Translations under genes and position numbers: made by a program
Notes under the pieces: model-generated
Database searches by the model: none
Seen by the model: only the letters and a program-made list of their open reading frames with translations
Told to the model about the DNA's origin: nothing
DNA from: Moniliophthora roreri
Taxonomy: Eukaryota; Basidiomycota; Agaricomycetes; Agaricales; Marasmiaceae
Reading direction: 5' to 3'
NCBI GenBank assembly: GCA_001466705.2
Contig: LATX02000253.1
Location: 124,001 to 188,000 of the forward strand
Length of the DNA: 64,000 nucleotides
Shown: positions 24,377 to 35,572 of the stretch, piece after piece
Numbering within the stretch: position 1 is the first letter of the stretch
How the letters are laid out: each line of letters starts with the position of its first letter

Positions 24377-27134
24377 ATGGTCCACTTCAGACATTTCCTC
24401 AACTCTATTGTTGTCGCTGTGCTCTGTGGCTCATTTGCGTCGGCTTCTCCCTGGCCATCCACCTTGAAGCACTCTACCCATCGTACGAGAGACGTCAGCA
24501 AGACTCTTCAAATCGAAGTCTTCCATCCTACTTCCACTTTTGAGACTTTCAACGAGGGTATTGATCACCCGCTCTCAAAGCGTGATGACGCGAGTCTGGA
24601 AGAAACCGCTTTGGCATTTGTCAAGTCACACCTGCAAATCGATGACGGATCTGTTGCATTTAGATCTGGGTTCGAAGGCGAAGTATCGAGCCATGCCTTT
24701 GTGCGGCAAATACATGTATGGTTCAGACCTTTTACGGATCTTTTACGTTTTCTTGGGCTGATGACCAAACTCAATTATAGGATGGGATTCCCTTCGCGAA
24801 CGCAGTTGCTAATGTTGCATTGAATAAGGCCAATAAGGTTGGTGTTCCGATGAATCTCGGAAAGAAAGTTCTAATTCTCATGGCTCGTGGCAGGTCGTAG
24901 CCTTCGGATCCTCGTTCGTCAAAGCCAGTACGCCAAAATCTCCTCATACCGGCGCAGGCTCTCGATTAAACGCTTTTTAGAGAACATTGCATCATCTACT
25001 CCGTCTGTGACCCTGGAGTCAGCAATCGCCACTGCCGAGCAGGCCCTCTCTGGAAAGTTCAATGAACACCCTGCCACCTTGGAGTTCTTGGTCAAAGACG
25101 ATGATTCTGTCGTCCTTACACATGTCATGCAGATTCAGAATGAAGAAACTGGGACTTGGTTTGAAGCTTTCGTGGATGCTCACACAGGGGAACTCGTATC
25201 TATCACCGACTTTGTCGCTAAAGCATCAGTACGTTGTCAACGAGACTATTTCAATGGTGTAATGCTGATCATTTCTGCACTTTAGTACCGTGTTCTGCCG
25301 TTCCAGGAAGAACTATTGACTCAAGGCTTCCAGGTTCTAACTGATCCACAAGATCTTACCGTATCTCCTGAAGGATGGCACAGTGATGGTACGACCAGTA
25401 CAACGTGAGTGAAAAATGCGCACTCGCGATACCACGTATTGATTATACCCAATTAAAAAGCGTCACAGCGTGGGTGCTTTTCAACGTATTCAGTTTTAGG
25501 TACTTCTTAAACCAAGGCGTATAGCGGGAACAATGCCATTTCATTCAAAGGCGCACAGACAGCAACCACATCTCAATCTTCCCCCGGCTTGAACTTCATA
25601 TTCGTTCAGAATCCGGATGTGGCTCCGACGACACAAGTGAACGTAGATGCTGCCCGAGTAAATACGTTCTATATCGTGAACACTATGCACGATTTATGGT
25701 ACCGGTGGGAATTATTTGGCTTCTAACGTAAACGCTACTGATCTCTCTATAAAGATATGGGTTCACTGAAGTAAGACTGGTCGAAGAAGTAGATATGCTG
25801 ATACTAAACGAAGAACAGGCTGCGTTCAACTTCCAGAATAACAACTTTGGTAATGGAGGAAGGGGTAACGACCGGGTTACCATTTCAGTTCAGGACGCGA
25901 ATGGTATTGATAACGCGGACTTCGCAACCCCTCCTGAGTAAGCCGGAACCATGTAAAGCTCTGCAATTCTCAGTACACTTACTCTTTGCTTCTAGTGGAC
26001 AATCCGGGAGAATGAGTAAATGGCTTTTTTGTCTTTCGTATTTTCATTCAAATTCGGCTTCCAGGAATGTTCCTATGGGACCTAACAAACGTGAGTAATC
26101 CCTTTAATATTTGCTAGAAGTTCTCTGACCGGCTCCATGATCTAGCCAATGCGTGATGGGGCCTTGGAGAATGATATTGTGGTCCACGAGAATACTCATG
26201 GATTGTCCAACCGACTCACTGGTGGAGGCACCGGAAGATGCCTTCAGACCTTGGAGGCAGGAGGAATGGGCGAAGGTGAGTTATCCGTGCAATACTCATG
26301 CTGCGCATACGAAGATGCATTACTCTAGGCTGGTCTGATGCCATGGCGGAGTATGACATTCGATATCTTTCTGCATGTCAGTCAACTCAATATTGACAAC
26401 AGCTGGACGGAGAAGACCTCTGCCGCTGTTCCGGACGAGGTGCTCGGACAGTATGTAATTGACGATCCCGCCGGTTAGTTCGTTCGGGTCATTGTCTTGA
26501 AAAGGTTAAAACAAAGAACAGGAATTCGTTCCCACCCGTACTCTACATCGGCGGATGTGAACCCCTTGCGTTACTCGAGTTTGCAGACTCTCAACGAGGT
26601 ACATGGTAAGTACTGTCACCGTTTCTTCGAGTGATGAGCAGCCACTCATCTTTATCCAGACATTGGCGAAGTAAGTTATTTAACATTGTACGCGGGCCTT
26701 AGCTTTACGGGATACATTTAAATAGGTTTGGCAAGTCGTTCTCCTTCTCGCTAACTGCCCTCTCTGACTTTGGCCTAGGGCTAACATCCTTCATAACGTA
26801 TACGCCGCTCTTGTGGACGCTCATGGCTTTTCCGCTACGGCTAAGACCAATCCCGGGGGTTCGGAAGGCAATATTGTGCATCTCCACCTCTTCCTAGATG
26901 CGCTTGCCCTTCAACCTTGCAACCCGACATGTAGGTGCTCCGGTTGTGTTTCAAAATCAGCAATTGATATTCATTTTATTAGTCCTAACGGCCCGAGACG
27001 CCTGGATTCAAGCAGACGTTAACAGGTTCAACGGTGCGAATAGGTGTATCCTGTGGAATGCATTTGCCAGTCGAGGCTTGGGTGTCAACGCAGCCAATCA
27101 TCGTGATGACACCACGGTCCCGAGTGGATGCTGA
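24377..27134 (+). CDS. Fungalysin-type metallopeptidase (M36), copy 3
   Basis: Start at 24377 (signal peptide [19 protein letters not shown]), stop at 27132-27134. The propeptide includes [15 protein letters not shown]. The zinc motif is VHENTHG (HExxH, Asn at x1), near 26180-26200, and [12 protein letters not shown] follows across an intron. The C-terminus is [15 protein letters not shown] then [15 protein letters not shown]. Every junction can be joined in phase, so the gene is probably functional, but it is the most fragmented copy. The HDIGEVW codons are split into exons of 11 nt (26660-26670) and 5 nt (26726-26730), and the next intron (26731-26778) starts with GCAAGT instead of GT. An intron at 24928-24980 is needed to avoid a stop in the propeptide. 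Confidence 0.88.
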
Positions 27135-28096
27135 TAGCAATACCTTGTTTTATTTTGAATACCGAAACTTGTAAACTGTAATAGTGTCATTGGTGGGATT
27201 GAATGTCTTTCTGATTGCAGAACATGAAAGATAAGGATTGCGTGCTGCACAGATCTTTCAGCCATAGATAGCTAAGCAGGTCCCAGATCGATGGCTGAGC
27301 TTCGGGCTGGAGCCGAGGTGGATGCTTAGCCAAGCAGACCCAAGTTTAAAACAGGCCTTCTGGATCTGAAAAGCGATTCCGTCGTCCCTTCAGGCAATCT
27401 CGGTCACTTGATTGTGAAGGACGTCCGGATGGCGGATGGCAGTGTTCACCGACTTTCTGATCGGTTAACAATATCTCAACAACGTCGAGATTGAGAATCA
27501 AGGGACGCCCCGACAAATTCATCATACAGCTTCAACCAGTAAGAGACAAGGTATTCGATAGGAATAATAGCGCGAAGGATTTCCCTTGGGCTCTTCAAGC
27601 TGAATGATTCAGTGACTCGGAAAGAGGCGCTCGAGTACTACTTTGTAATTACTCGTACCTTTATGTTCGCGTGGAATATGTTACTGAGAAAACTCATAGC
27701 TCCGACGCAGAGATCGTGTGAAGTTTGGAACCTTTCTAGGTGGGAAACATCACGTGCAAAATTTCTTTTTCCGACAATAGGCGCTTAATCACAAAGTCAG
27801 CTTTCCGACGTCCACACAAAGAACGTTACTCGACTCAACTCAAAAGATTCCATTTTTCTAAACACCCAGAAGGGTCACATTCTTGCAACCCCTCCGAAAA
27901 TGTACCGAATTCAGGTCATAGGCTAACATTCTCGGCTTGCCAGTCACGGGTGTTCTGATGCATATTTTTTTCCAGAGTCAAGGCCTCAACAACATTATTC
28001 ACATGAAAGCAACATCTGAAGACCTTTAAAGCGTCAGGGGATAGCTCTCATCGGTACAGCGATAACCGAAGTGTATAAAAGGTATAATGGAATAGA
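27135..28096. other. Intergenic region
   Basis: About 960 bases downstream of fungalysin 3 with no coding signal that I can support. A TATA-like box sits near the right end. Confidence 0.45.
28074..28080 (+). promoter_or_regulatory. TATA-like box
   Basis: The sequence tataaaa sits 17-23 bases before an ATG at 28097, within a gtgtataaaagg context. It would serve the uncharacterised locus described next. Confidence 0.35.
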
Positions 28097-28423
28097 ATGG
28101 GACGCCCGGTCGACGAGCTTTATGCGGCTCCAACGTACGTTTGCTCATCCTGTTTCGATACTGACCTAGTTCATATTGATCAACTTTAGCCCCTGGATAT
28201 TATCATTATCTTCGCTTTGCCATCCCTTTTTTCAGCAGCATTCCTACCCCCTGGATTTTCTCACCCTCCTGAAGCCGAAGTCTTGAAGAGTACTGGCCTC
28301 TTAATTCCCAACTTCGGTCAGCTTCAGGTACGCCTCACTACTTCACAGTAAATTCGGCACGGGCTCAAGTCAACGCTCTACCTATTGTAGGATTTCCGTA
28401 CTCGTCTAGTCTGGTTGGACCAT
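28097..28423 (+). other. Possible short spliced gene or gene remnant, unrecognised
   Basis: A TATA-like box is followed by an ATG (MGRPVDELYAAP), a gtacgt donor at 28135 and an acceptor at 28189. The next segment, 28190-28327, is fully open in one frame (…FGQLQ at its end) and closes with a gtacgc donor. An acceptor at 28390 then opens DFRTRLVWLDH. The strong donor after exon 1 does not lead into the open frame in phase; a weaker donor three bases on would. I do not recognise the protein. It may be the remaining 5' end of a gene cut by the rearrangement that placed the F-box-like fragment next to it. Confidence 0.3.
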
Positions 28424-28699
28424 GTGAGCTTCTATCTTCCATTTGCACTCAACCGATTTCTAATGACGAGCTGACTTGGATCCCGGTTTGCGGCTTTGCA
28501 AGGACGGCGAGAGTGGCTTGAGGATCTATTAGCATGCATGTCAATACGAACACATCGATCTTCAATCGTGCATATACGTGTGCAGTTATCACGGCCACTA
28601 CTTAGTACTCGATTCAGGTCGTGCAAACTGGAATATACCTAGTTCGTCTCTCGATTTCTCTGGGGTAAATTGTCACTTGAACTTTGTTTCTAGGGCGCA

Positions 28700-29537
28700 T
28701 TGCTAGTTTTGATTTTCAGAAGAACGCCCAGGGCGAGATCATATCAATTACTGTCACCGCACCTGAAAGCAACGACAGACCCATCTTCAACGCCACTCGG
28801 AATGCTTCTAAAACTTTCCAAGGTCTTCCCGCTTGATGTAGAGATTGAGTCCACCCGCGAGTCCATGTCCGTGGTACCAGGTCATTACCACCTTCTGGAG
28901 ATTGTTGGAAAGCACGTTGGACAATGGTCCTCTCTCGAGCTCCTCAGTTACAACGAGGATGAGTTCACACCTCTTCCTCGACGGCTAGAGGTGGTAATTA
29001 CTCTCCATGATGACGATATCGTTATCTTGCCCACTCATAATATCGTTTGAAGGCAGGGGATTCCATAAACTTCATAATCTTCGATTGGTAGGGGCTGCGG
29101 AATACTTTGGTCCACAGACACTTGGCGAGCTGGTGTCCTACGGCCAAATCATCCATCTTTACCTCGAATACACACCGGAAGCTATCCAGGAGGTGGTCAA
29201 ACGCCTCCAGAATTCGGAATTCGCCGAGTTGTGCTTCAGGGGAGCTTGTAATACTAACGGATACGTATCGCTGTTTGGGATGATATCCGGCCCGCTTTGC
29301 TGGATGTCCTTCGGACACTTGAAGTGACATTTGAACACAGAGAAGAATGGGGAGAGGACAAGGGCAAATTCCTTGGAGCATTTGCAAGTTCTACTGGACT
29401 TCATAATCTGTCCCAACCTGGACTCCTTAATCCTCGACGATATTGCCCAAGTCGATGATGAAAAACGCATTTGGGTCCCGTTCCGTGAATCCCCTCGCTG
29501 CTCCGGCTCATCAGCCGATAGCCTGACTTCTCTGTGA
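28700..29537 (+). pseudogene. F-box-like / LRR fragment, frameshifted
   Basis: Plus-strand paralogue of the 12212-14028 pseudogene. In one frame: GHYHLLEIVGKHVGQWSSLE (28878-28940), matching GHYRLAEIVGKHSGRWSSFK in the other copy, then LEVVITLHDDD. The frame breaks near 29045, and homology continues in another frame with FHKLHNLRLVGAAEYFGPQT and IIHLYLEYTPEA. It breaks again near 29325 before LLDFIICPNLDSLILDD. The F-box and coiled-coil part is missing. It lies directly downstream of fungalysin 3 in the same orientation, exactly as its sister lies downstream of fungalysin 1. Not expected to make a working protein. Confidence 0.78.
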
Positions 29538-29839
29538 ATCTTGACGATGGCTAAGCAGGCTGTGGACCCACTTCTTGGACCCACGAAGTCCCGGTTACGT
29601 TGAAGAAATGCTGTGTTGGGATGTAGGTAATATAAGAACACACCTTTTTCCATATATGGTTGAAGTGTATAGGAACATCAATCCTATATTCTCAATCAAG
29701 GTGTGGCAGACGGCGTCAACCTGGCGCCCATATCGAGCAACGTCCAACGCTCTATATATGCCCTCCTTCCCACGGAAGCTTAACTCACCCCTCCGCCACA
29801 CTTCTCACTTTCCAAATCTCTTGCACTCATCCAACTACC

Positions 29840-30945
29840 ATGGAGCTTTATCGAAAGTGCCCATATTCTACAGTAGACTTCTCCCGGCGGGCAGGCTGGT
29901 ATATCATCTGGAAGTTAGACGGCAGCTTCTACTGGTGCATGCACCCTCATCAAGAGCTGCCAGACGATGTTTCCGGTCTTGAAGCAGAAGCCCAGGTGAT
30001 ACCAAAGAGGTTCTACCTGAGGAGAGCTCCGCGTATGTTCAAAGTTGCCCCAACTCCACTTCCCGACGACACCTACGTTAAACGATTCGAGCCAAAAATC
30101 ACCGACGACAGTGTTGGTTCTTCACCGTTTCGGGGCACGTATGGAGCAGACCTTATGGTTCGGGAAGTTCGATATTGCGAGCTGCTTCAGAGGTTTCCGC
30201 ATCCGAATATATGCGAGTATCGCGGGATACTGGTAGATGAGGATGGAAAGTTGAGCGGTATCTGCTTCGAGCGATGCGGGAAGACCTTAGGACAGGCCGT
30301 AGAAGATGGAGATCCTATTGTGGTGGAAGACATCGTGGATGGGGTTCGAAAAGGGATTGTGCATCTACATGGAGTTGGGATTGCCCACGTACGTTTCTAG
30401 TCTGTAATGCAAGACTTGGTCTAATAGACACGCAGTGCGACATAAAACCCGACAATATTTGTTTGAATTCCGAATCACAAGCTGTCATTATCGATTTCGA
30501 CTCTTGTCATTGGATTGGAGATCAAATTAAGATGAAAGGAGGGACACCACCATGGTCTGACCCCGACGGCGAAGCAACCGAGGATATGGATCTCAAAGGG
30601 CTTCTTAAGATTGAAGAATGGTTAAATGAAGAGATGGAAGCTCGAGAAATCAAGCACGATGATCCGAGGCGGGCAGAAGCTGGAACTGTGGATGAAATCC
30701 CCTCGGTGAATACGAAACATAAAGAGATGAAGAACTCAGAGGATGTAAGCTCACCGAAACGGAAGATCGTAGATTTCAATCACAATATAACAACCAAGGA
30801 CCACAGCCTTTGCAAGAAACAAAAGGTACGTAGACCTAATATATTTCTTGACTCGTTTAATGACTCGGACGTTGGTTCTGCATTCAGGCATGAACCTGTT
30901 ACACGATGGACTGAGAGCTCGTATTATGAGTCTGAATACCTGTAA
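29840..30945 (+). CDS. Protein-kinase-like protein with atypical DFG
   Basis: Exon 1 is 29840-30388, exon 2 starts at 30436; the junction is in phase and rebuilds the catalytic loop as HCDIKPDNI. N-lobe features include YVKRF (candidate ATP-binding Lys) and REVRYCELL (candidate helix-C Glu), followed by HPNICEYRGI. The magnesium-binding motif is DFD (IIDFDSCHWIG) where canonical kinases have DFG. The protein has a short activation segment (GGTPPWSDPDGEATEDMDL) and then a polar tail with KRK-rich stretches. Family features suggest a small serine/threonine kinase-like protein; activity is uncertain. If a possible 62-nt intron (30825-30886, gtacgt…ttcag) is removed, translation ends about 20 residues earlier. 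A tatatat box lies near 29750-29760. Confidence 0.72.
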
Positions 30946-31566
30946 ATTGTGTACCCAGAATATATCACTATCGGGAAATTGCTATCTTTCGTTCTGGCCT
31001 TATACCCCGTGGAAGTGTCGCGTCAAGGTCACGCTCATCACGTGACGCAAGAAGCAGATCAACGTCACCTGTTGCATCTTGCCTGACGCCGTCACCTTCC
31101 TGTCTACGTCTACCAGAAAATATTCCACCAGGAGCTCGCATTGAAACATTCAAGCGAGTGAGTCTTTATTGCGCATGTCTGAATGTATCCTGATTCACAT
31201 TGCTAGCGGCCAGTTTTCACCCAGATTTGGAAATGGTATTTGGCGCTCAACCTGAAAATTTCATGACGAAACAAGCGTGGACGCTAGACTCGGTACACCT
31301 TTGATGATTGTTGAGTGGTATGGGTCTGAAGAACCGTAATGCGGACAGGCAAAGGCAGCGTTGGGTCTCCGTCTCAGTGAGCTATATTTTCACTACACTG
31401 AGATCCATTTTTGATACACAAGTTGTCTTACCCAGTGAAATGATGTCCTTTGGTATCGGACTTGCGTTGCATATGAGACGTTTGGCACACGTCTCGCCAT
31501 AGCCTCCCTAGACCCTATCCCGGCCTCGCGTATAAATACCACGGACCTTCACGTGTCGAGCCAGAC
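30946..31566. other. Intergenic region with F-box gene promoter
   Basis: About 620 bases without coding signal. A TATA box (tataaatacc, 31531-31540) lies 27-36 bases before the next ATG. Confidence 0.5.
31531..31540 (+). promoter_or_regulatory. TATA box of the F-box gene at 31567
   Basis: The sequence tataaatacc stands in a GC-richer context 27 bases before the ATG. Called by motif and spacing. Confidence 0.55.
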
Positions 31567-33186
31567 ATGCCCTTCCCAACCAATTTCCACCTCCACGCCC
31601 TCAGGGCTCTCCCAAATGAGCTCTGGATTACCATATTCTCTCATATCGATCTATCCACACTTTACCAAGTCGTGTTAACCAATACCCGTCTTTACACCCT
31701 CGGCATCTCCGTTCTTCACCGAAACATCGTTTACAAGTCCCCTCATGTGTTTGAAAAGAACCTTGCGTTTTGGGAACGCGTAGCCAAGAGCTCCTTTCAG
31801 CCTCAGCCCAAGCTGAATGCTATCCTTCCTAAATCCATGCACCCCAACACCCGTTCAGTAACATTCGCCGCATTTTCTTACATCGAAGTCACCACCGATG
31901 TCGTCTACTATCGTAGCGACTCTATCAGAAGCCCGCGATCCAACACTTCTGAGGAATACGACTTCGCCCAGGTCTTTACTTTCATTGAGACCTTTGCTGA
32001 CCTACGATCTCTGGCTTTCCGTGGATTGGATCTTCCACGCGGAATCTACGTCCTTCTATCCAGACTGTCCAGTCTTCGGGTGTTGACGATAGTAAACGGG
32101 AAACTACCAGATTGTGCACAGGAAGACGATGAAATAGTCACTGGCATAATGACCCTCGGTAGTCCTCAACTTCGCGAACTCCATCTAGGAGGCAACTGCT
32201 GGCCGAGACCTCACACTAACTTTGTCGTACCCCATCGGCTAACGATGCTCCCAACGCTACGCATCCTGAAGATGGACTGGCACTCTGAAACAGCGATTCT
32301 CTTGGGATTGAGGATCTGGAGAGACTCAGAGCCAGTGTCGTCTTCAGGTGTTTTATCGAGGTGGGACGAAAAGCCTCGTCTACAAGTCAATTTGGAGCAC
32401 GTCGAGTTGACGACAAGAATTCGGAAAGAGTGGACTAGAACCACACTAACGCAAGATATGCCTGTGTGGATACACCACCTCCTCGTTTTTCTTCGCTCGT
32501 GCTCTCATTCGCTCAAGAGCATCGTAATCAATGGGTACCTCTCGGGTTTTGGACCTGACATATCCCTTCCGCTACCACAATTGAAGTCGTACGAGGGTCC
32601 AGTACATCTCCTTAGCGGGATTGAGGCACCATCTCTGGAGCATGTCAAGCTCACGGATGACGAGCAGTACGTTGATGCAGCGTGTATTACGAGGGTTTTC
32701 CGGCGTGCTTCAGGGCCACTCCGATTAGTGAGCTTGCAGATGACGGTAGACATGGTATCTATGGAGCTCGTGGACCTCATACGAGATAAGATGCCGTATA
32801 TGCAGGAATTGAAGATACGAGCACTGAAGGCAACTCTGTTAAAGGTACGTAGCTTGTACCAAGCCTGCAACCGATGATGCTAACCGTCAGTATAGAGAAT
32901 CCTATTTGACCTCGGGACAACACTCCTTGCAACACTGTCAACGCTCCGGGTTCTCCACGTATACGACGTCCAGAGTCGGTTTGAGGTGATACCCAGAGGT
33001 AGTGCACGTTACAGTGTCGACCGGTCATTTCTGGTGGATATTCTAGAGGAGGAGATCCTGAAACGGTGGAAACCTCATACGCTGTCATTGAGAGAAGCTC
33101 GTTTTACGACTGCCTCTATATGGAAACGTGCTACAGAGCAGGAGAATTGGGAAGAAGTGGACATTGCTCCTGTCTATCAATATTGA
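31567..33186 (+). CDS. F-box protein
   Basis: Two exons, 31567-32844 and 32896-33186, split by a 51-nt intron, give about 522 residues. The F-box is at residues 14-60: LRALPNELWITIFSHIDLS then TLYQVVLTNTRLYTLGI. The remainder is LRR-like with repeated LRxLxL segments such as FADLRSLAFRGLDLP, LSSLRVLTIVNGKLP and PQLRELHLGGNCW. The family recruits substrates to SCF ubiquitin ligases through Skp1; no substrate can be inferred. Intact and with its own TATA box. Confidence 0.85.
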
Positions 33187-34347
33187 CACCCGACATATCA
33201 CAGTTCTCTAGTTTTTTTGCCTGTATTGTTCACCTCTGCTTAATACATAGCCTTCTTGCTCATATTATTCCTTTCTCTTGTTGTATCAAGCACACACAAT
33301 GGTTTAAATATAGTACCTTTTGGAAATTCCTTCCATCTTGAGAGTACTGTCTATATGTACCAGTCCCAATTTTCCGTCGCCCCAAAATAATGCTGACCAT
33401 CATAGCACTGTATATACCTGACGGATATCATACGATACTTACTTACAAGTATTGAGGCCACCCAATATCAAACTCAACCCGACTCTCTAGGGATCTGTTC
33501 TGGTGTACGTCTGGTGTACGATACTGTAACTCGCAGGCCATGCGACGTTTTCAACCACGATACCCGGGTCAGCAAGCATGACGGGAATTTGAAGATCCAA
33601 TACTATAGATTCGACTGCATGAAGTTAGGCACCTGAACATATATACCGCTGAGAGAAAAGCTTTGTTGAGCTCTCAGAACATGGTGGATAAGTAGTTCCC
33701 TTTTGGGCGCTTATTAAGTATCGGTCGCGGCTCTTTTCACAACCACCATCATCGCTCACACTGAAGTCGAACAAGACTCCATGAATTTCGAAAGGCCCCT
33801 CAGGAGAAGGAAAATCCTTGCAAAGAAATGCTGACGGAAAGAAGAAGAAGGGGTGCACCGTGATGATAGTTGTCGAGCAGTAGCCGGAAGGGGGTTTGTG
33901 TCAGGTGCAGGTGGTGAGGAATCGTTATCAACTGAAGAAGTCAACTGTTAATAGCGGAAAAGTTCAGATATTACTCGAGGAATTACGCGCAAATTATGCG
34001 ATAACACCGCACTAGCTAAACGAACCTCAATACCAAAGAGATTTCAGGCAGGAACACCCAGAAAAAGAGGATTCTCGCGTGCCAGGAAGCTCTAGGCTGT
34101 CGAAAGACCCCGGTTATCACTTTGCTCGCGAGGTAAGTCACCTTTGTACTCTGCCTGTCCTGATTTCATGACGTAGACCCAGGGGGCGACGAACGTGCTC
34201 TTCGCGTCCGCAGCAGATAGCTCCTCAAGTTGACGGCGTGGGCAGTAAAGCGTACTTCATAAAGCATTCAGCCAGAATAATCGGAAACGTGTATAACACC
34301 TATCCTTCCTCCAACAATCACTCTCGTCCCAGCGAAACGTACTCTCC
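33187..34347. other. Intergenic region
   Basis: About 1.16 kb between the F-box gene and the solo C2 gene. Short open frames on the minus strand (33625-33944) overlap each other and show nothing recognisable. Confidence 0.4.
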
Positions 34348-34986
34348 ATGGTCTGGTCTATCAAAGGTCGACCTCTTACCTTCTATTCCGGTTATTGTCC
34401 GTCATTGACACAGCTCCACATCCAATAGAAGCCCAAGTGGAAGGCATTCCTGCCTCTGATAAGTCAAAGTTTTTCATTGTCATCAAGTACGACCGGGCAA
34501 CATACGCGACATCAAAACGCGATGCGAGTGAACTGAGTTGGAACCTCGACTTTCCCTTGTAAGTTCTAGCGACCTCCGTCTGTCTCTACCTGACAATTAC
34601 CGCAGATCATCCCCCGAAACGGACGATCCGGACGATTTGGTCTTAATCCAAATTGTCCGCTATCGTAAATACCTCGTATGTTTCAAGAAGAAAGAGCTGT
34701 TTGGAAGCTCGTTGGAGCGAGTAAGCGATTTGGTCAAGCGCTCGGAACAAGACGGCACTAGTACGTGACTTGAGTACGGTCTTTGACGCCCCGTGTTGAC
34801 CACACTTCAGATACGATAAGATTAGAAATGAATTCGGTCTCTGTCACCCAAATGACGCTCATGATCAAGCTTGCGAATACTAGGGCCGTCGAATCCACCC
34901 TACCCATATCCTCGCCCGAAACAGCCCCCCTCGCAAGCACGACGCCGCAGGTGTCATACGGGTTTCACGATCAGGATGAGGCATAG
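34348..34986 (+). CDS. Solo C2-like protein, short paralogue of the C2-NACHT N-terminus
   Basis: Exons 34348-34366, 34429-34558, 34606-34760 and 34811-34986 give about 159 residues. The exon pattern matches the first four exons of the gene at 35573: a tiny first exon ending in a phase-1 AAA|G junction (MVWSIK), then EGIPASDKSKFFIVIKYD, then LVLIQIVRYRKYL and LFGSSLERVSDLVKR, then NTIRLEMNSV. This is the strand pattern of a C2 domain, which usually binds phospholipids or proteins. Translation ends at a TAG soon after the C2-like region, so the Pro-rich linker, helical region and NACHT are absent. It could be a truncated duplicate or a stand-alone adaptor. A further open, splice-flanked segment at 35218-35370 could be a later exon if the stop is bypassed. 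Confidence 0.65.
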
Positions 34987-35572
34987 CAGAAGCCCACCAC
35001 TTCTCCGCCTCTACCCCGTCCGATCATCACCTTGCTATCGATCTTCAATTGCCGGTCTTATTTATTCAGCGGCTCAGCATGAGCACATGATGGTAGAGTA
35101 TTGGATTTCTATGATATTCTCGTCGGTCTGCTTTCACCTGGATGGCTACGACTCGTAACTCATTCCCACCTCCCGCATATGTGTATCTAGTTATTAAACA
35201 GGACTTGTTCCACGCAGTATCAACGTTCACTTGTTTGATCACACCGAGTCAGCAGTTCCATTTGATGTCAAGGTGTATCAGAGTCGTGTTCGAAGGGAGG
35301 GGAGTTCTTTGAGACTGTTGTTCTCGGAAACCCCAGTCATTCATTTAATTGACGATCGTGGGTCCTTGAGGTGAGTGGAAGGTTTCTATGAGCGTTTTCC
35401 CATGATAAACTGTGTACGTAGGTGACATCGTGGCTAATAGCTTCATTTGACCTGTCAGAACAGCTATAACTCCTGTCTTCTGCATGTTCGCAGCTCAGAC
35501 GAATAACGTGCCCATCACCCGTACATAAGTACTTGGATAGTCCTCACCATTTTGTAACAATTACAATGCAAG
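34987..35572. other. Intergenic region with an unassigned exon-like segment
   Basis: The segment 35218-35370 is open for 51 codons (…NVHLFDHTESAVPFDVKVYQ…), preceded by a cag acceptor and followed by a perfect gtgagt donor. It does not match the neighbouring C2 regions. I see no other coding sequence. Confidence 0.35.
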
